64,000 nt of DNA, from the NCBI GenBank assembly GCA_963932465.1, contig OZ010799.1, forward strand, positions 164,668,761-164,732,760, written 5' to 3'. The translations under genes and the position numbers were made by a program. Below the pieces are notes generated by a model, which had not been told where the DNA came from, did not search any database, and was given only the letters and a program-made list of their open reading frames with translations. Positions within the stretch are counted from its first letter, which is position 1. The number at the start of each line of letters is the position of its first letter. Origin of the DNA: Maratus speciosus. Its lineage: Eukaryota > Arthropoda > Arachnida > Araneae > Salticidae. Of this stretch, positions 22,948 through 34,788 are shown piece by piece.

Positions 22948-24728
22948 AATAAATGAATTATTAACTGTATTATAACAGAAATCGTCGGTAAAAGAATAAT
23001 AAGACTTTGTAAAAAACTATACAACGTAGGGTTGGGTATAGCTGTATATATGCTAAAAATGTATGAATGGGTATACCATAAAAGTTCAAAGAGATATGAA
23101 GCCTAAATAGTTTCAAATATTGCTATTCTATAAAACTCATTTTTAACCTTATCCTAATCTGTTTATGATGAACTTAATTCGGTACTGACAATAAAAGTAG
23201 TGGACATTGAAACTTCATTTGGTATATCATAAAACTATATTCATCGTAGTAATAATCTTTTCTTTTTACAGTGTACCTAAAACAAAACACTTGTTCAAAG
23301 TTTAAACTTTGCAATGTGCTAACCGCGCTTCGAAAGGAGGTCGCAAATTTGTAACCCCGCCTTGGCCTGTGCTGCGTTTTTCCAGAAAGGCTTTTAATTA
23401 ACTTTTAAAGACACTGGAGGCGTATTGAGAGATCCACTCAATGCAAACTAAGCGCGAATCCCATAGTATTTAGGTGATTAATTCTAATTAAATTATTTTT
23501 CACAATTTGTCGTTTATTGCTTTTAAACTACTACTGGGCATTGCATTACACAGATATATCATTAAAAGTTGTTATCTAGGCTTTAAAAGCCGATGGTAGA
23601 TAGAGTACGCCAACACTGTCATGTATGTCCAAACCGTCCGCGTCTTTAAGGGTTAATATCTCGGCTAATTACGGACAATTTTTTTCGAAAATTGTTCTCA
23701 ACAATGCTTTTATACTTCTGCGATGATAGGTACCTCCAGCGCTCCTCAACATATTTGCTGAATGCCCGCAAATCGAAATGTGTGTGTAACGGAAAAATGC
23801 GCTTTTCTGAAAAACTGTGTGACCTATGGTGATAGCTATAGTTTTCCTGCAGGTTTAAATTAACGTCTACTACCTGTATTTTTTCATAATTCTAGTTTCA
23901 GTAGATTCAGAAATAGTGTGTGTGTGTGGGGGGGGGGTACACATTTTTACACCACATTTTCGACGATATATCTTATAATATAATACGTAAAATAATAAGG
24001 TTTTTTTTAATTCAGCGTTACGAAAGCTTTGATTGACACGATATACAACGGAAAGATTTTCTTTCCAAGTAACTTAATTAGCCCCTCTACATTTCTGCTA
24101 AATATATTTGTGAATATTTAATAATCCTGTAATTATGCAGCTCTATAGTCTTTATTACTTCCCTTAATTTGAGCTCTCCACGTTCCATAGTTTACGAGTA
24201 AAATGGCTGTGACAGACTGACATATTAGTGATTTTATAATGGTGCCGTTTTTACTTTTTAAGTACGGAACCCGAAAAAAGCTATTCAAATTAATATAATG
24301 ATGATACAGTCTCAAATAAAAGCAGGTCTATGGAATCTTTTAACAAATATTGAATGATAAAAAAAAGCTATGGCAAACTTCATGTTAGCTTTATGAAAAC
24401 GTAAAAATTTCCTGTCAAAATAAAAAGTGAAAGGAAAAACTGTGATCACACATGGGTTACAGGTTACTAAAGGTAATATTTTGACATTCACCTTATTTGT
24501 AGCTCTTATCCAGATTGTTTCACTATAGAAAGTTTAGAGAGTTAAAATTTACACACGAAAACAGTTTTTTACAAACACATCCAGTGTTGCCACTAAGAAA
24601 TATTAAATTACCTCCAAACTATTCATATACCCTATAGTAGGGTATAAAATATTTTTCAAAGGTAAAAACTCCAAATTATATTGTATTGTTTGTTCAATAC
24701 AAAGAATAAAAACTTTTTTTATGGGATG
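22948..24728. other. Unassigned sequence, 1.8 kb
   Basis: No feature was recognised apart from a short (GT)n-(G)n tract near 23921-23937. Short open frames have no recognisable content. Confidence 0.45.
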
Positions 24729-24772
24729 GATCAAAGTAACCCCGCAAGGAACAAAGTAGCCCGGTTGACGGT
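24729..24772 (-). repeat. Solo terminus related to the 6960-8160 element
   Basis: In reverse complement this reads TACCGTCAACCGGGCTACTT, then a second copy of the CTTTG motif (GGGGTTACTTTGATCC). This is the end structure of the 6.96 kb element with substitutions. No partner end was found. Confidence 0.45.
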
Positions 24773-25640
24773 ACTTAAAATTCGGAAAGAGATGCTATGC
24801 CGGTTTAGTAACAATAATAAGAAATGAGCAATTTTTTAATTATTTAATGTTAGTAACAATAGTTGAGATTAATTCACACTCATTAATATCAATTTTTATT
24901 TTGTTTTATTTTTGCACTGATTTTCATTATACATGATGTCTCGTGATACTATTTACCAAGTTCTTGTTTTTAAAAAAGTTTTGCGAAAATATTTCTATCA
25001 AGAATGATCTTGAAAATGCCGACGCTTGTTGTGCGATGAAACGTATGTTGATCTAAATAAAGGCATTTTCAGCAGACATTTGAATGAAGAGGTAAGCAAC
25101 TTCTTAATTTTCATTCTTCTCTGATTAACGATATAATGTAATTGTGAAGCTATTCAAAATGTAATAACCGAGTATAAAACAGAGATTAAACTTTATACTT
25201 TTATTCAAATTCACTTTATTAAAAATTATAAAATGTTGGAAAAACACACGATGAGTAGGAATTATTAAAAAATTAGATGTAATCAGACACTGCTTAAACA
25301 GAAAAACATAAGTATGTCTTATGCAAATCCTTTCTAGGTTGAAAGAAATTCATGGAAATTCGAACTTTCGTTACTTTTTAAGTGTTTTAAAGCACTTAGC
25401 CCATACAGGCATGTTGCATTTTTTGCAAAGAGTTAAAAACTATAATTCTATAATTTTAATTTTTTTAATGTAAAGATTTTAGATTGGTAATCGAAAAATA
25501 AAATATTTAACACAAAAAAAAATATGGTTTTGAACAGAAATAGTTTCGTGATACAATCATTTATTTTCTTAAAATTATATCAGAAAATGTCGCATTTCCC
25601 CTTTATCAACAGGGAAGTGTTAAGGAAGCATATACCGGGC

Positions 25641-25694
25641 GTCCTAATATGGACTGACAGATTTTAAAAATCAATAACTTGCAAATAATGGCAG

Positions 25695-25745
<51 letters not shown>

Positions 25746-25890
25746 AGCAGGAAGGTTATGCAAGTTATCAGGAGTTCTATTTTTCTGCGATTCACGGTTT
25801 TATCATCAAATAGCGGCGATATATTGCGCTGCAAGCAATAGGCGCTAAATCTAGACTCAATTTTTTTACCTTGCTCTTCTCCCAACATTC
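25641..25890 (+). mobile_element. Truncated copy of the 5265-5732 MITE
   Basis: The left terminus GTCCTAATATGGACTGACAG and the following block, down to GCAATAGGCGCTAAAT, match the left arm at 5265. A run of about 46 A interrupts it at 25697-25742. The right half is missing. Confidence 0.6.
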
Positions 25891-26197
25891 ATGCGAAGCA
25901 AAGGAGGTCAGATATATGGAGCGCATCTCTAACTACAAGACTGCATTGGTGACTAAGTCCCACTCCATCCTTCGCATCAACACTGAGAGAATAGCGAGGC
26001 CAAAAAATCAGGACTCGATTTCCTAGATTGTAAAACTATGGCACTAGACTGTCTTAAACTATAACAATGCGTAAATTTATCAATAAATTCATCGACAAAC
26101 GTTTTTTTTCACATTTCAACATTTAAAATATCTCTTTAACTAAGGGTGGAGATATATTCGCATTACTTTTCGGAAAACAATCTGTGTCATAGACTTA

Positions 26198-26975
26198 TAC
26201 AGTGAAACCTCCTTGAACGGCCACCTCTAAACAACGACAACCTCCGAATACCGGTCACATGTTGATGGAACCACACACATTCCATAGGATTAACATTAGT
26301 ATGAACCTCTAAATAAGGAATCCTGAACAACGGCCACGAGAAAGCCAAGAGAAAAAAAAAAATTATAGCTTCTGGTACAATTTCATATTTATTTCGAAAC
26401 CGAAATGTGAAGCAGATAATAAAAAAAAAATACTTGATATGTCAACAAACAGAAAATGAAGACAAAATGATGGGGAAAATTTAGATAATAAATATTCTTA
26501 GAACGGCAGGCATAGCTAACATAAAGGCCAACGAGTTTGTATCTCTGGACAAAGATTTGGCAATTACTGCCGCATTTAATTCCATGCAGCAAATGATGGA
26601 AGATAAGAGAAAGGAAGGGAAAATGGATTATAGAATCACCCAAAATTTCCATGTTAACGAATATACCGAAAATTTGACGAACCTTCATGAAATCCAAAAT
26701 TTTGTATTAAATCATAATGATGATGAGTTGTACAGCAAACTCATATATTTATTTCTTTGGATAAACATATTTGCAGCAAAAAACAAATCAATTGCAAATC
26801 ACTGATTTTTTAATGTACTAAAACAATGAGGATTAATTAAAATGAATGTGTATTTCTATTTAAATTTATTTAATTTTGATTTTTTTAAATGAAACCTCAG
26901 AATAACAACCACCTCTGAAGAGCGGTCACTTTTTACCAGTCCTTCGGGTAACCGTTATTCATAGGTTACACTGTA
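26198..26975. mobile_element. Pogo/Tigger-like element, decayed
   Basis: The left end TACAGTGAAACCTCCTTGAA and the right end in reverse complement, TACAGTGTAACCTATGAATA, are diverged inverted repeats beginning with TA. Inside, CGGCCACCTCTAAACAACG and AACAACCACCTCTGAAGAGC are the inverted subterminal blocks often seen in Tigger elements. A C-terminal transposase fragment lies within. Confidence 0.55.
26521..26805 (+). pseudogene. Putative pogo-like transposase C-terminal fragment
   Basis: An open frame runs from about 26521 to the stop after 26803, reading NEFVSLDKDLAITAAFNSMQ and later EIQNFVLNHNDDELYSKL. The composition (an acidic stretch, then a hydrophobic helix near the end) and its position between pogo-like ends suit a Tigger/jerky transposase tail. 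No catalytic Asp is present, so the assignment rests mainly on context. The antisense frame over the same bases is a shadow. Confidence 0.4.
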
Positions 26976-27980
26976 CTAGGATATTTTCATGAGAATTCTA
27001 CAACAAAGAAACTTTTTTACAAATTTTGACACAGTTTAATAAATAGTCGCCAGTCTTGTTCCGTAATCAAAGGGCTAACTTATGTTTTTTCTTTGAAGTT
27101 TTTAATGTAGTTTTTGAAGAATTTAATGCTTTTGGTTTCAACATTCCTTTTGTTTCAAAGAGTGCGTCGCCGTCTTTTGAATACAATATGAACTATTTTT
27201 TAAATTGCGCTATACAAAATTTATCCGTTACCAGACATACAAATGTTTTATTTTCTCTTTATGTTTATTACAGTTAATGAATTGTGTAATTTCAAAGACA
27301 GGGAATCACTTATGAAACACTCTGTGTATTAAACGAACATAGACCGAAAAAAAAAGATTCCATTAAACTACCAACAATATATGCGATCACATTGAAAAGA
27401 AAATTGAAGGAAAGACAGCCTTTTAAATGTCAATTTGAATTGGTACGTGCTGTAAAATATTGACAGCTTAACCATGCCTCATTCATGAAATCCAAAAAGT
27501 CTCACGGCATGAAATCGTTATTTAATGAATTTTTGTTGAGCGCAGTCCTGGGAAATGAAAGTTGATTGAAATTTCTTATTCCAGATTATAGATCCGTCGT
27601 AAATAATATATTTCTGGAAAAGGAGATCATTAATATAAACCACGAAATTGATATTTCCTCTATTGTATTTTATGAATGCCTAAAGCGACTATGTGATATA
27701 TCATTCATATTCGAAATACACCCGAGGAATCGAAAATAAAACCTGTATCATTTTATGAACAGAAATGAATCGGATATGGTCGGTGATACGATGTTAAAAA
27801 TACTAACAATCTAGAAAAGTTTTCATTTATTACTAGGGAAAAAATCATTTAAAATTAATATTATTCATTTAAAAATTATAAAAGCAAAAATAATATAAAA
27901 AAACACTCTTTTATAAATATCCGGTGTTTATCGTAAAAATCATGCCTGATTTTAAGTGCAATTCATGTTTTTCAGAAGAA
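26976..27980. other. Unassigned sequence, 1.0 kb
   Basis: No recognisable gene or terminal repeat was found. Short frames here are AT-biased and lack features. Confidence 0.45.
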
Positions 27981-28839
27981 AAATACACTGGTTATCAAAA
28001 ATTAAGGAAAAGTCACAAAATGCTAATTCTCAAATACGCGAACACTCAAAAGGAAATAATATAATTCAAGTAATTACTATCTCTACAACACAGCTAGTCC
28101 ATATAACATCTCATTCATGTCATACATGGTCACAAATGTCACAGTCACTACGGTGAAGCAAAAAAATAGAAAATTCCATACATCTCATTATGAGTCTCAA
28201 ATGATCTCTATATGTGACTCCACTGAGACATCACTGTGACTGCTGTTTTAGGACGAGTCACCATGTGACTTTACAATGTAGTTACATTGTGACTCTCATT
28301 TGTAGACTCAATTTCAAAATTATCGTGAACGCTGCATTGTGATAAGTTACCAAATAATGTCAGATTAAAGTCACATGATGGCTTTCAGGGGACAGAGAGA
28401 CTACTGTGAAGTCACCATTGTGCTCTTTTGGGAAAAGTCTCCATGTGACCATAATATATTATTTGGTGACTTATCATAATGCAACGTTCATGATGACTAT
28501 GAAATTGAGTCTCAAAATGACAGTCACATGAGAGTCACAATTTAACTACATTGTAAAGTAAGCTCGTCACAAAGCAGCAGTCACATTGACTTCTCAGTGG
28601 AGTCACATATAATGATCATTTGAGACTCAAAATGAGATGTATGGAATTTCCTATTTTTTTGCTTCACCGTAGTGACTGTGATACTTGTGACCATGTGTGA
28701 CATGAATGAGATGTTATATGGGCTAGCTGTGCTGTAGAGATAGTAATTACTCGAATTATATTATTTCCTTTTGAGTGTTCGCGTATTTGAAAATTAGCAT
28801 TTTGTGACTTTTCCTTAATTTCTGATAACCAGTGTATTT
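27981..28839. mobile_element. Large foldback MITE, about 860 bp palindrome
   Basis: The whole unit is an imperfect inverted repeat with arms of roughly 400 bp. It starts AAATACACTGGTTATCAAAA and ends in the near complement, TGATAACCAGTGTATTT. TA at each outer edge and ACACTGGTTATCAAAA ends fit a Tc1/mariner-type MITE. The interior is unusually rich in GTGACT/AGTCAC words. Two similar short frames on opposite strands are merely the two arms. Confidence 0.8.
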
Positions 28840-28862
28840 CATTACAGTACATTAATTTAGCG

Positions 28863-28890
28863 TAGCCACCGGTTATCAAAAATTAACAGC
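28863..28890 (+). repeat. Solo terminus of the 27981 family
   Basis: CCACCGGTTATCAAAAATTA, just right of the palindrome, matches its terminal CACTGGTTATCAAAAATTAA with one substitution. It may be the relic of a second insertion or of an aborted excision. Confidence 0.4.
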
Positions 28891-29017
28891 TTTTATTTAC
28901 GGTTCATAAAAATCGCGAATTAGTGATTCTTTTAAAATGGTAATTTTTGCTTTTTTTCTATTTTGGAATAGGACGACATAGGAAAGAAACAACATGTTGG
29001 AAGTTGCACTTCAAACG

Positions 29018-29416
29018 TGGCAAATGAGGTGTGTGTGTAATATAACTAGCTTTATAAATATGTTTTTGCACCGCATATTATATTGTATGTATATTTTAGT
29101 GCACTTCATACGTGAATATCAATTTCATTCTGATCGAAAGGCTGTAACATCATTAAAATGCACTTGAAATATTTTTTTCCTATTGGCCGTAATGGAACGG
29201 AAAAATTTTGACTGTCCCTGTCATTAAACTATACATCCGATTTTCATGAAATTTGAAATGACGGGACAAAATTTTGCAACAGTTATATATTTAGAATTTA
29301 GGCCATCCGTTTGGCTGTTTTTACTCTGATATATTCGGACGGACGGACAGACAGAATGACGAACGGACCAAACGACGACTATAGATGCTACGAATTTATA
29401 TAATTACGAACTCACC
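29018..29416 (-). repeat. Interspersed repeat, reverse copy of 4161-4745
   Basis: The sequence is collinear in reverse complement with the 4.2 kb copy, including CATTTGCCACGTTTGA, ATTAAAATGCACTTGAAATA and GACGGACGGACAGACAGA-like blocks. It lacks the 174 bp internal duplication. Confidence 0.6.
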
Positions 29417-30169
29417 CAAAAATACTATTTAAACTATCTATTCAGTATTTCTAAATTGATTTTTCAACGCATAATCACAAGTTAGTTAATATTAAACTAT
29501 TAATTGATTAATTCGTATCTTTTTAAACAATATAGGAAGACCCCGCCACTAGTTGATCGAATAAAGTCAGTGCTACGGTGTTTTTGTTATATTTCCTTCC
29601 TTTTAAGTTTTATAAGTACACTAACATGATTGCTGCAACCCTTAATGAATGTCCTATAACAGGAAAATATGAAATCTGCTGAAATTAAATAGCAACAAAA
29701 TTATAAATAAATAGTTTTTTTAATTGCCATTTTCCCAGTAGTTGATCAATCGAAGAAATCAATCGAAAACCTAAAAATTTAATGTTTTAAATATCATCCT
29801 TGTGCTATGATGAAGAATAATTCTTATAGAACTATTACTTGAAGTAAGCAAAATGGAAATGGATTATTTTAACTTACTGTAATTGTCTCTAACTAATCAA
29901 AAACTAAATTTTTACACTATTAGGGGAGCACCGCTCCCCCTGCTCGCTACGCTCACCAACCCCCCGCGCAATCGCTTAGCTATTCCATTCGGTATAGCGA
30001 AGCAATTCCTATTTTCTAGCCAACTCCAGATTATCGTTTGTGCTTAAAAATAATGTAAATACTTCAATTAAGCTCTATTCATAAGCTAATATTAGTTTTT
30101 ATTGCACTGAAATATCTCAATTTGTTGATTTCCTGCATGCAAGTAAACCCTATTGTATTTCAATGGGAG

Positions 30170-30340
30170 TCTATGAAAATTTGGCGAAATACTGGAAATA
30201 GCGCTAAGTTGGCGTCACTTTTGGTGACAGAAAGACGTGTCTCCCCTTGGTAACCTCTCTTATAGCGTCATAAAGCTCTGACCAATCAGTTGCATTTCAC
30301 GGTATCTACGCAGATTTTCATTGTTCCATTTCCAAGGCAT
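30170..30340 (+). repeat. Direct repeat copy 1 (partner at 33890-34060)
   Basis: GCGAAATACTGGAAATAG, GTTGGCGTCACTTTTGG and CACGGTATCTACGCAGATTT occur in the same order at both sites. The second copy starts immediately at the right end of the Merlin element. Confidence 0.7.
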
Positions 30341-31036
30341 TACTTTTTGCAAGGCATACTTAGATACTACTACAGGCAGACCGATTTGCGTTTAATGTAT
30401 GAAGTTGATCGCTAGAGGACTCTGATACGCTGCCCAAAACAGAAATTTGACTCTGACCGTAACTTCAACGACGAGAACCAATCAAACCGCTCTAGGCAGG
30501 GTTCAGAGAATTCCAATGTGTTAACATTTTTTTTCCGTATACATATGATTCAAAAGAGTTTTATAAAAATATTAACTCTAATCATCAAATAAAAAACATC
30601 ATTTTAACAATTATCGGAATAATAAATGTTGCGATCGGAGAATACTTCCAAGATTGCTACTTAATACCAAGTTAATACTAAATACCAAGGTTGCCACTTT
30701 AGCGCATTTATCGCCAGGTTGGGGAGAAGTAGAGTATTCTACGATTCACCCCAATAAATAAAAACATGCATAGTCTAAAAATATCAATGTCACAAATTTA
30801 TTTGCTATCTTCACTGCTGAAACAATAAAACTAATGGAATTTCTTTTAAATATATTAAAGTACTCGTAAAATGCCTTGTAATAATTAATAAATATAATTT
30901 ATTAAGTAACAAATACACTTGCATGATTTAATCAAAATTGCTTGGATAACATAAAATATTGCAACGATATTTAAATCTGCGATCACCATTTCTTTCTATG
31001 ATTAAAAATAAGAATATTTAATGTTTAAGGAAGATC

Positions 31037-31070
<34 letters not shown>

Positions 31071-31260
31071 ATTATTATTATTATTATTTAGTTCGGACGA
31101 TATCAAACAAACATTTTACTGGTAGCAATAAATTCGTCAAAAATAACTGCTTCAAGCCAGTTATGAGAATTGTAGTTTGATAAAAACCAAATTTTAATTT
31201 TAAAACGTCTATATGAAACACAAGCTATTTTTATGTAAATACGGGAGATTAAAAAAAGAA

Positions 31261-31515
31261 GGTACTTGTTAGTTATCCCGTCGACCAAATTACTATCGCC
31301 AAATTGTAAGATTAAATGCCAATAATGGTTGATCGTAAATGTCGCATTCAGTTGACAACGCGTGTTTACTTCATCAAGTGATTTTTATTTCGACGTTTTA
31401 TTTGTATTTTTATTAATGTTATACTAATTTATTTGTTCTTTTGTCATTTAAAATAAAAATGATGTCAATTTGTATAATTTGGCGAAATTGGTCAGCGGGA
31501 TAACTAACAAGTAGC
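31261..31515 (+). mobile_element. MITE of the GGTACT...TTATCCCGTCGAC family, 255 bp
   Basis: GGTACTTGTTAGTTATCCCG at the left pairs with CGGGATAACTAACAAGTAGC at the right. Interior blocks match the copies near 15986, 34789 and 59142. It is non-coding. Confidence 0.7.
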
Positions 31516-32141
31516 AAAAAGGATAACAGAATGAACAAACGATCAAGTAAACAATAAGTAATTTAGCTAATCTTAAAAGTATGTTAACACTAAAATACTA
31601 CAAGCTGTGTAAAATATCCTTTTAAATCGAAGGAAATTGAAGAATATAAGTATTTAATTTATTATTCTGAAAATACGATCAATGATTCTGAAACTTCGAC
31701 GATGAGAAACAAGCCGCTACCTGGGCAGGGTATAAATGTAAACAAAAAAGAGCACGTTATGATGTTTTATTCAGGGTTTGAAGCTGAATCCGACTTCACT
31801 TTTTCGACGGTTTTCGGCGAAATACGTGGGCCGTATATATCATAGTAGGCAGTGCTTTTTGGTACTTTTCCGTTATACGGACAGCATTGTCGCCAAGCGC
31901 AATAGTTGGCACAAAATGAAAATAACGTGAATTGAAACATTTGAAAAATAAAAGAAAAACATTGTCGATAGTAAAGTGAGCATTTTAAAAATATAACATT
32001 TGAAAATTACAGAATTTTACGAACTATTTTATTAAATCACAAATATATAATTAAAATAAGTGAACAAATAACTGTTATACAATAAAATAATAAAATAAAA
32101 AAATCATATTAAACTGCTGCCATATAATTACAAATCTCTTT

Positions 32142-32565
32142 GGCACAGATGTCATATTCGACCCATATTGGCGCGATTATTTTTTGGTTGCCAATTTGGC
32201 GAAAACATCAACAGCATAAATCACATAGGTACAGATGTCATATACGCCCCATATTGGCGCGATTTTTTTCTGACGCCAATGTCATATACGCAACGGGTAT
32301 TTAACTGGCGCCAAAGTGTCGTTATTTTGCTTGATATGGTAACCCGGATGTTGCTGTTTATGCTGTTGATATTTTCGCCAAATTGGCATAGGAAAAAAAA
32401 TCGCGCCAATATGGGGCGTATATGATCTCTGTGCCACAATATAATCCGGGTTACCACATCAAGTAAAATAACGACACTTTGGTGCCAGTTAAGTACCCGT
32501 TGGGTATATGACATTGGCGTCAGGAAAAAATCGCGCCTATATGGAGCGAATATGACATCTGTGTC
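32142..32565 (+). mobile_element. MITE (GGCACAGATG family) split by a second copy
   Basis: The outer copy has its left part at 32142-32227 and its right part at 32436-32565. Between them lies a complete copy of the same family in opposite orientation. The outer copy interrupts the C-terminal codons of the Merlin transposase. Flanks ATCTCTTT and ATATCTTT look like a worn target duplication. Confidence 0.75.
32228..32435 (-). mobile_element. Complete MITE inserted in a sibling copy
   Basis: GGTACAGATGTCATATACGC at one end and GCGTATATGATCTCTGTGCC at the other bound a 208 bp unit. Its interior is the reverse complement of the outer copy. Confidence 0.75.
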
Positions 32566-33236
32566 ATATCTTTCAGCATTGCAGTAAACATTTCCTTTTT
32601 TGAATGAAGACGTCGCCACATAAACTCTATGAGATACGACTCTAAATGATGACGAACTGTTCCCCGATGTCTTTTGTTGCGCCATTTTGCGATGCCCCAT
32701 AATCTCTCAACATTTTGAGTATGACATCCAGTATTAGGGTCGACAAAATTGTATTTGTGATTTAATGTGAAATGATCATAACCAGCACTTCGCAGTTCAT
32801 CTGTTTTATATCATTTCCAGTAATCTGTATAAATAATACTTCCATCAGCTACATTGTTTTCTATTGCCGACATTAAAATTTCAGCTGTGCGATCCGAAAT
32901 AGGAGTAAGGAAACATCCCCGTGTTTCACGGCATAAACCATCTAACACCCATTGAGGAGGAAGAACACGCCCTACGTTGCTTTTTCTTCTGGTAAAAAGA
33001 CTTTCATCTGCTTCTATAATTTTATTAGGTCCACCGATTTTTCTATTTGGTCGTGAACATAAAGCATTTGCACAAACTTCTCTAAAATAACTATTCTAGT
33101 CCACTGTTGTGTTGTGGTTCATATCAAGTTGCAGCTCACAAAGCTCAATCGATGTCAACTCTTGGCACCATAAATGTATAAACCTCAAAGCATTAAGAAA
33201 GGACAACCGCGATCCTTCAAACCATTTTTTTTGTCG

Positions 33237-33445
33237 GGCACAGATGTCATATTCGCCCCATATTGGCGCGATTTTTTTCGGTTGCCAATTTGGCGAAAAC
33301 ATCAGCAGCATAAACAACATAATCCGGGTTACCACATCAAGCAAAATAACACGACACTTTGGCGCCAATTAAGTACCCGTTGCGTATATGACATTGGCGT
33401 CAGAAAAAAATCGCGACAATATGGGGCGAATATGACATCTGTGCC
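33237..33445 (+). mobile_element. MITE of the GGCACAGATG family, 209 bp, 9 bp duplication
   Basis: Both ends, GGCACAGATGTCATATTCGC and GCGAATATGACATCTGTGCC, are exact complements over 20 bp. The 9 bp sequence TTTTTGTCG flanks it on both sides without change. A 9 bp duplication suits Merlin or Mutator-type transposition. It interrupts the Merlin transposase N-terminal region. Confidence 0.85.
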
Positions 33446-33889
33446 TTTTTGTCGTATTCCTACGCTTTCTTCGCATGATCGTAAGCTACATCTCCATTTC
33501 GGATTTCCAGAACTCATCCATAATTTCATTTCATGGTTGTTTGAACACAAAATTTTATTATTCAGAATTCCAAATTTCTGAAACAGTTTTATCGCAAATT
33601 TCTCATCATCTGGCAATTGACAAATGGTAAAATCCATCTCAGCGTCAGCAGTAAAAGTAAATTATAATTTTATAAAAAAAAAGCATTTTTATTTCGAATA
33701 ATAGCAAATTAAAAAGCTTTCCAAAGTTAAGGTTAAATAATAATCATTCACGTAATTCACGTTTCATACATAACAAATCACAATGTTTCGCATGGTTTAC
33801 AAAAAAAAATCCTTTTCACGATGAGGGCTGAAATAATTGGCGCATTAGCATACATTTTGGCATGATGCCGTATAACGAAAAAGTACCCT

Positions 33890-34060
33890 TAATTTTTGCG
33901 AAATACTGGAAATAGTGGCAAGTTGGCGTCACTTTTGGCGACAGAGAGACGGGTCCCCCATTGGTAACCTCCCTTATAGCGTCATATTGCTCTGACCAAT
34001 CAGATGCATTTCACGGTATCTACGCAGATTTTTTATTGGTTCATTTCCAAATCAAAACTT
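33890..34060 (+). repeat. Direct repeat copy 2 (partner at 30170-30340)
   Basis: It shares GCGAAATACTGGAAATAG through GGTATCTACGCAGATTTT with 30170-30340, at high similarity. Confidence 0.7.
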
Positions 34061-34365
34061 TTTTTTTATATATATAAAAGGATTTAATAAAAAAAAATAT
34101 ATATAACAATGGCTTCTCGTGCAGAAGATAGCTGTTAACAATGTGTCAACATAACAAAAAACATGTGCTCCAACATAAAAAAAAACATCTAGTGTCACGT
34201 ATAAAACTCATTTCTGCCTGAAATGGTGTAATATTTCAAAAAAATTATGAACTATAGGAAGAGTATCAACTAGTGGCGGGGTCACCCTATAACACTCTGC
34301 TTTTTTATTTATGTTTTCTTCTTTTGAGTGTTTAATATATTACATTGCTACAATTTCATTACCAG

Positions 34366-34560
34366 TTGGCTTCTTTTGACGGACGAGCGTAGTTTGGTGC
34401 ATAATTAAGTGCATTGAGTTTATAACACGTTTACAGTTGTAACCATGTGGAATATATGGCAATGTATCACTTGCGAACGACTTACGGAATAATGCCTTAA
34501 AATTAATTTATTAATTTTCAATTACATTCTAAAATCTTTTCAATTCTGTATTGTCATTGA
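34366..34560 (+). repeat. Interspersed repeat, copy 2 of 9481-9665
   Basis: GAGCGTAGTTTGGTGCATAA and later blocks recur in the order seen at 9.5 kb. Confidence 0.5.
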
Positions 34561-34788
34561 AAACCGAACAGTGTACATAATTTTTTCATAACTAGGCTCT
34601 TCCCCCTACAGGCTACGCTCGTCAACCCCCGTTCAGACACCGCAGACTATAAAAACACGCTAATTTGATCGGATTTAAAAATATTTCGGAAGATTGAATT
34701 ATAATTTAAAAAATAGTGGCGATCTCCGTATAAACGGATTTCTATTCATTTCTCTGTGATTGGGGAATTTTAAGGCCAAATCAGCTCC

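Larger units (their letters stand above)
32109..33637 (-). pseudogene. Merlin (ISXO2-like) transposase, interrupted
   Basis: Reading starts at 33637 with MDFTICQLPDDEKF, continues through a CxxN and WRC region that resembles the Merlin zinc-binding N-terminus, and is cut by a MITE at 33237-33445. It resumes with KKWFEGSRLSF and CQELTSIELCELQL. The DDE-type core follows: IEADESLFTRRKSNVGRVLP, then SIIYTDYWK, then TQNVERLWGIAKWRNKRHRG, and the C-terminal HHLESYLIEFMWRR. Two in-frame stops lie in this part: TAG at 33096-33098, replacing the expected Trp after NHNTTVD, and TGA at 32811-32813 after DYWK. Near its end the frame is interrupted by a composite MITE (32142-32565), beyond which it closes at a TAA (32109-32111). 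It cannot make active enzyme. Confidence 0.85.
31861..33887 (-). mobile_element. Merlin-superfamily DNA transposon, inactivated
   Basis: GGTACTTTTCCGTTATACGG at the left and, in reverse complement, GGTACTTTTTCGTTATACGG at the right form the inverted ends of a 2,027 bp unit. The unit carries a Merlin-type transposase on the minus strand. Merlin normally makes 8-9 bp target duplications, but I cannot see a matching pair here. The element carries MITE insertions at 32142-32565 and 33237-33445, the first of which itself contains another MITE. Confidence 0.75.
29531..34291. mobile_element. Possible 4.8 kb composite with 27 bp inverted ends
   Basis: GACCCCGCCACTAGTTGAT at 29539-29557 is repeated inverted at 34264-34282. 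The match extends outward through TATAGG on both sides with two mismatches, giving about 27 bp, and TA flanks are possible. The interior contains the Merlin element and several MITEs but no transposase that obviously belongs to these ends. It may be one old element, or two related solo ends lying inverted by chance. Confidence 0.4.

Noticed and set aside
23921..23937. G-run as a possible G-quadruplex regulatory element
   Set aside because: It is a simple (GT)n-(G)n tract without the spacing of several G tracts.
25664..25888. A frame encoding a poly-Phe stretch
   Set aside because: It is the translation of a 46-base A run in a truncated MITE.
32221..32700. A 159-codon minus-strand frame
   Set aside because: It joins two MITE copies to the last Merlin transposase codons. 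It is a chance fusion, not a gene.
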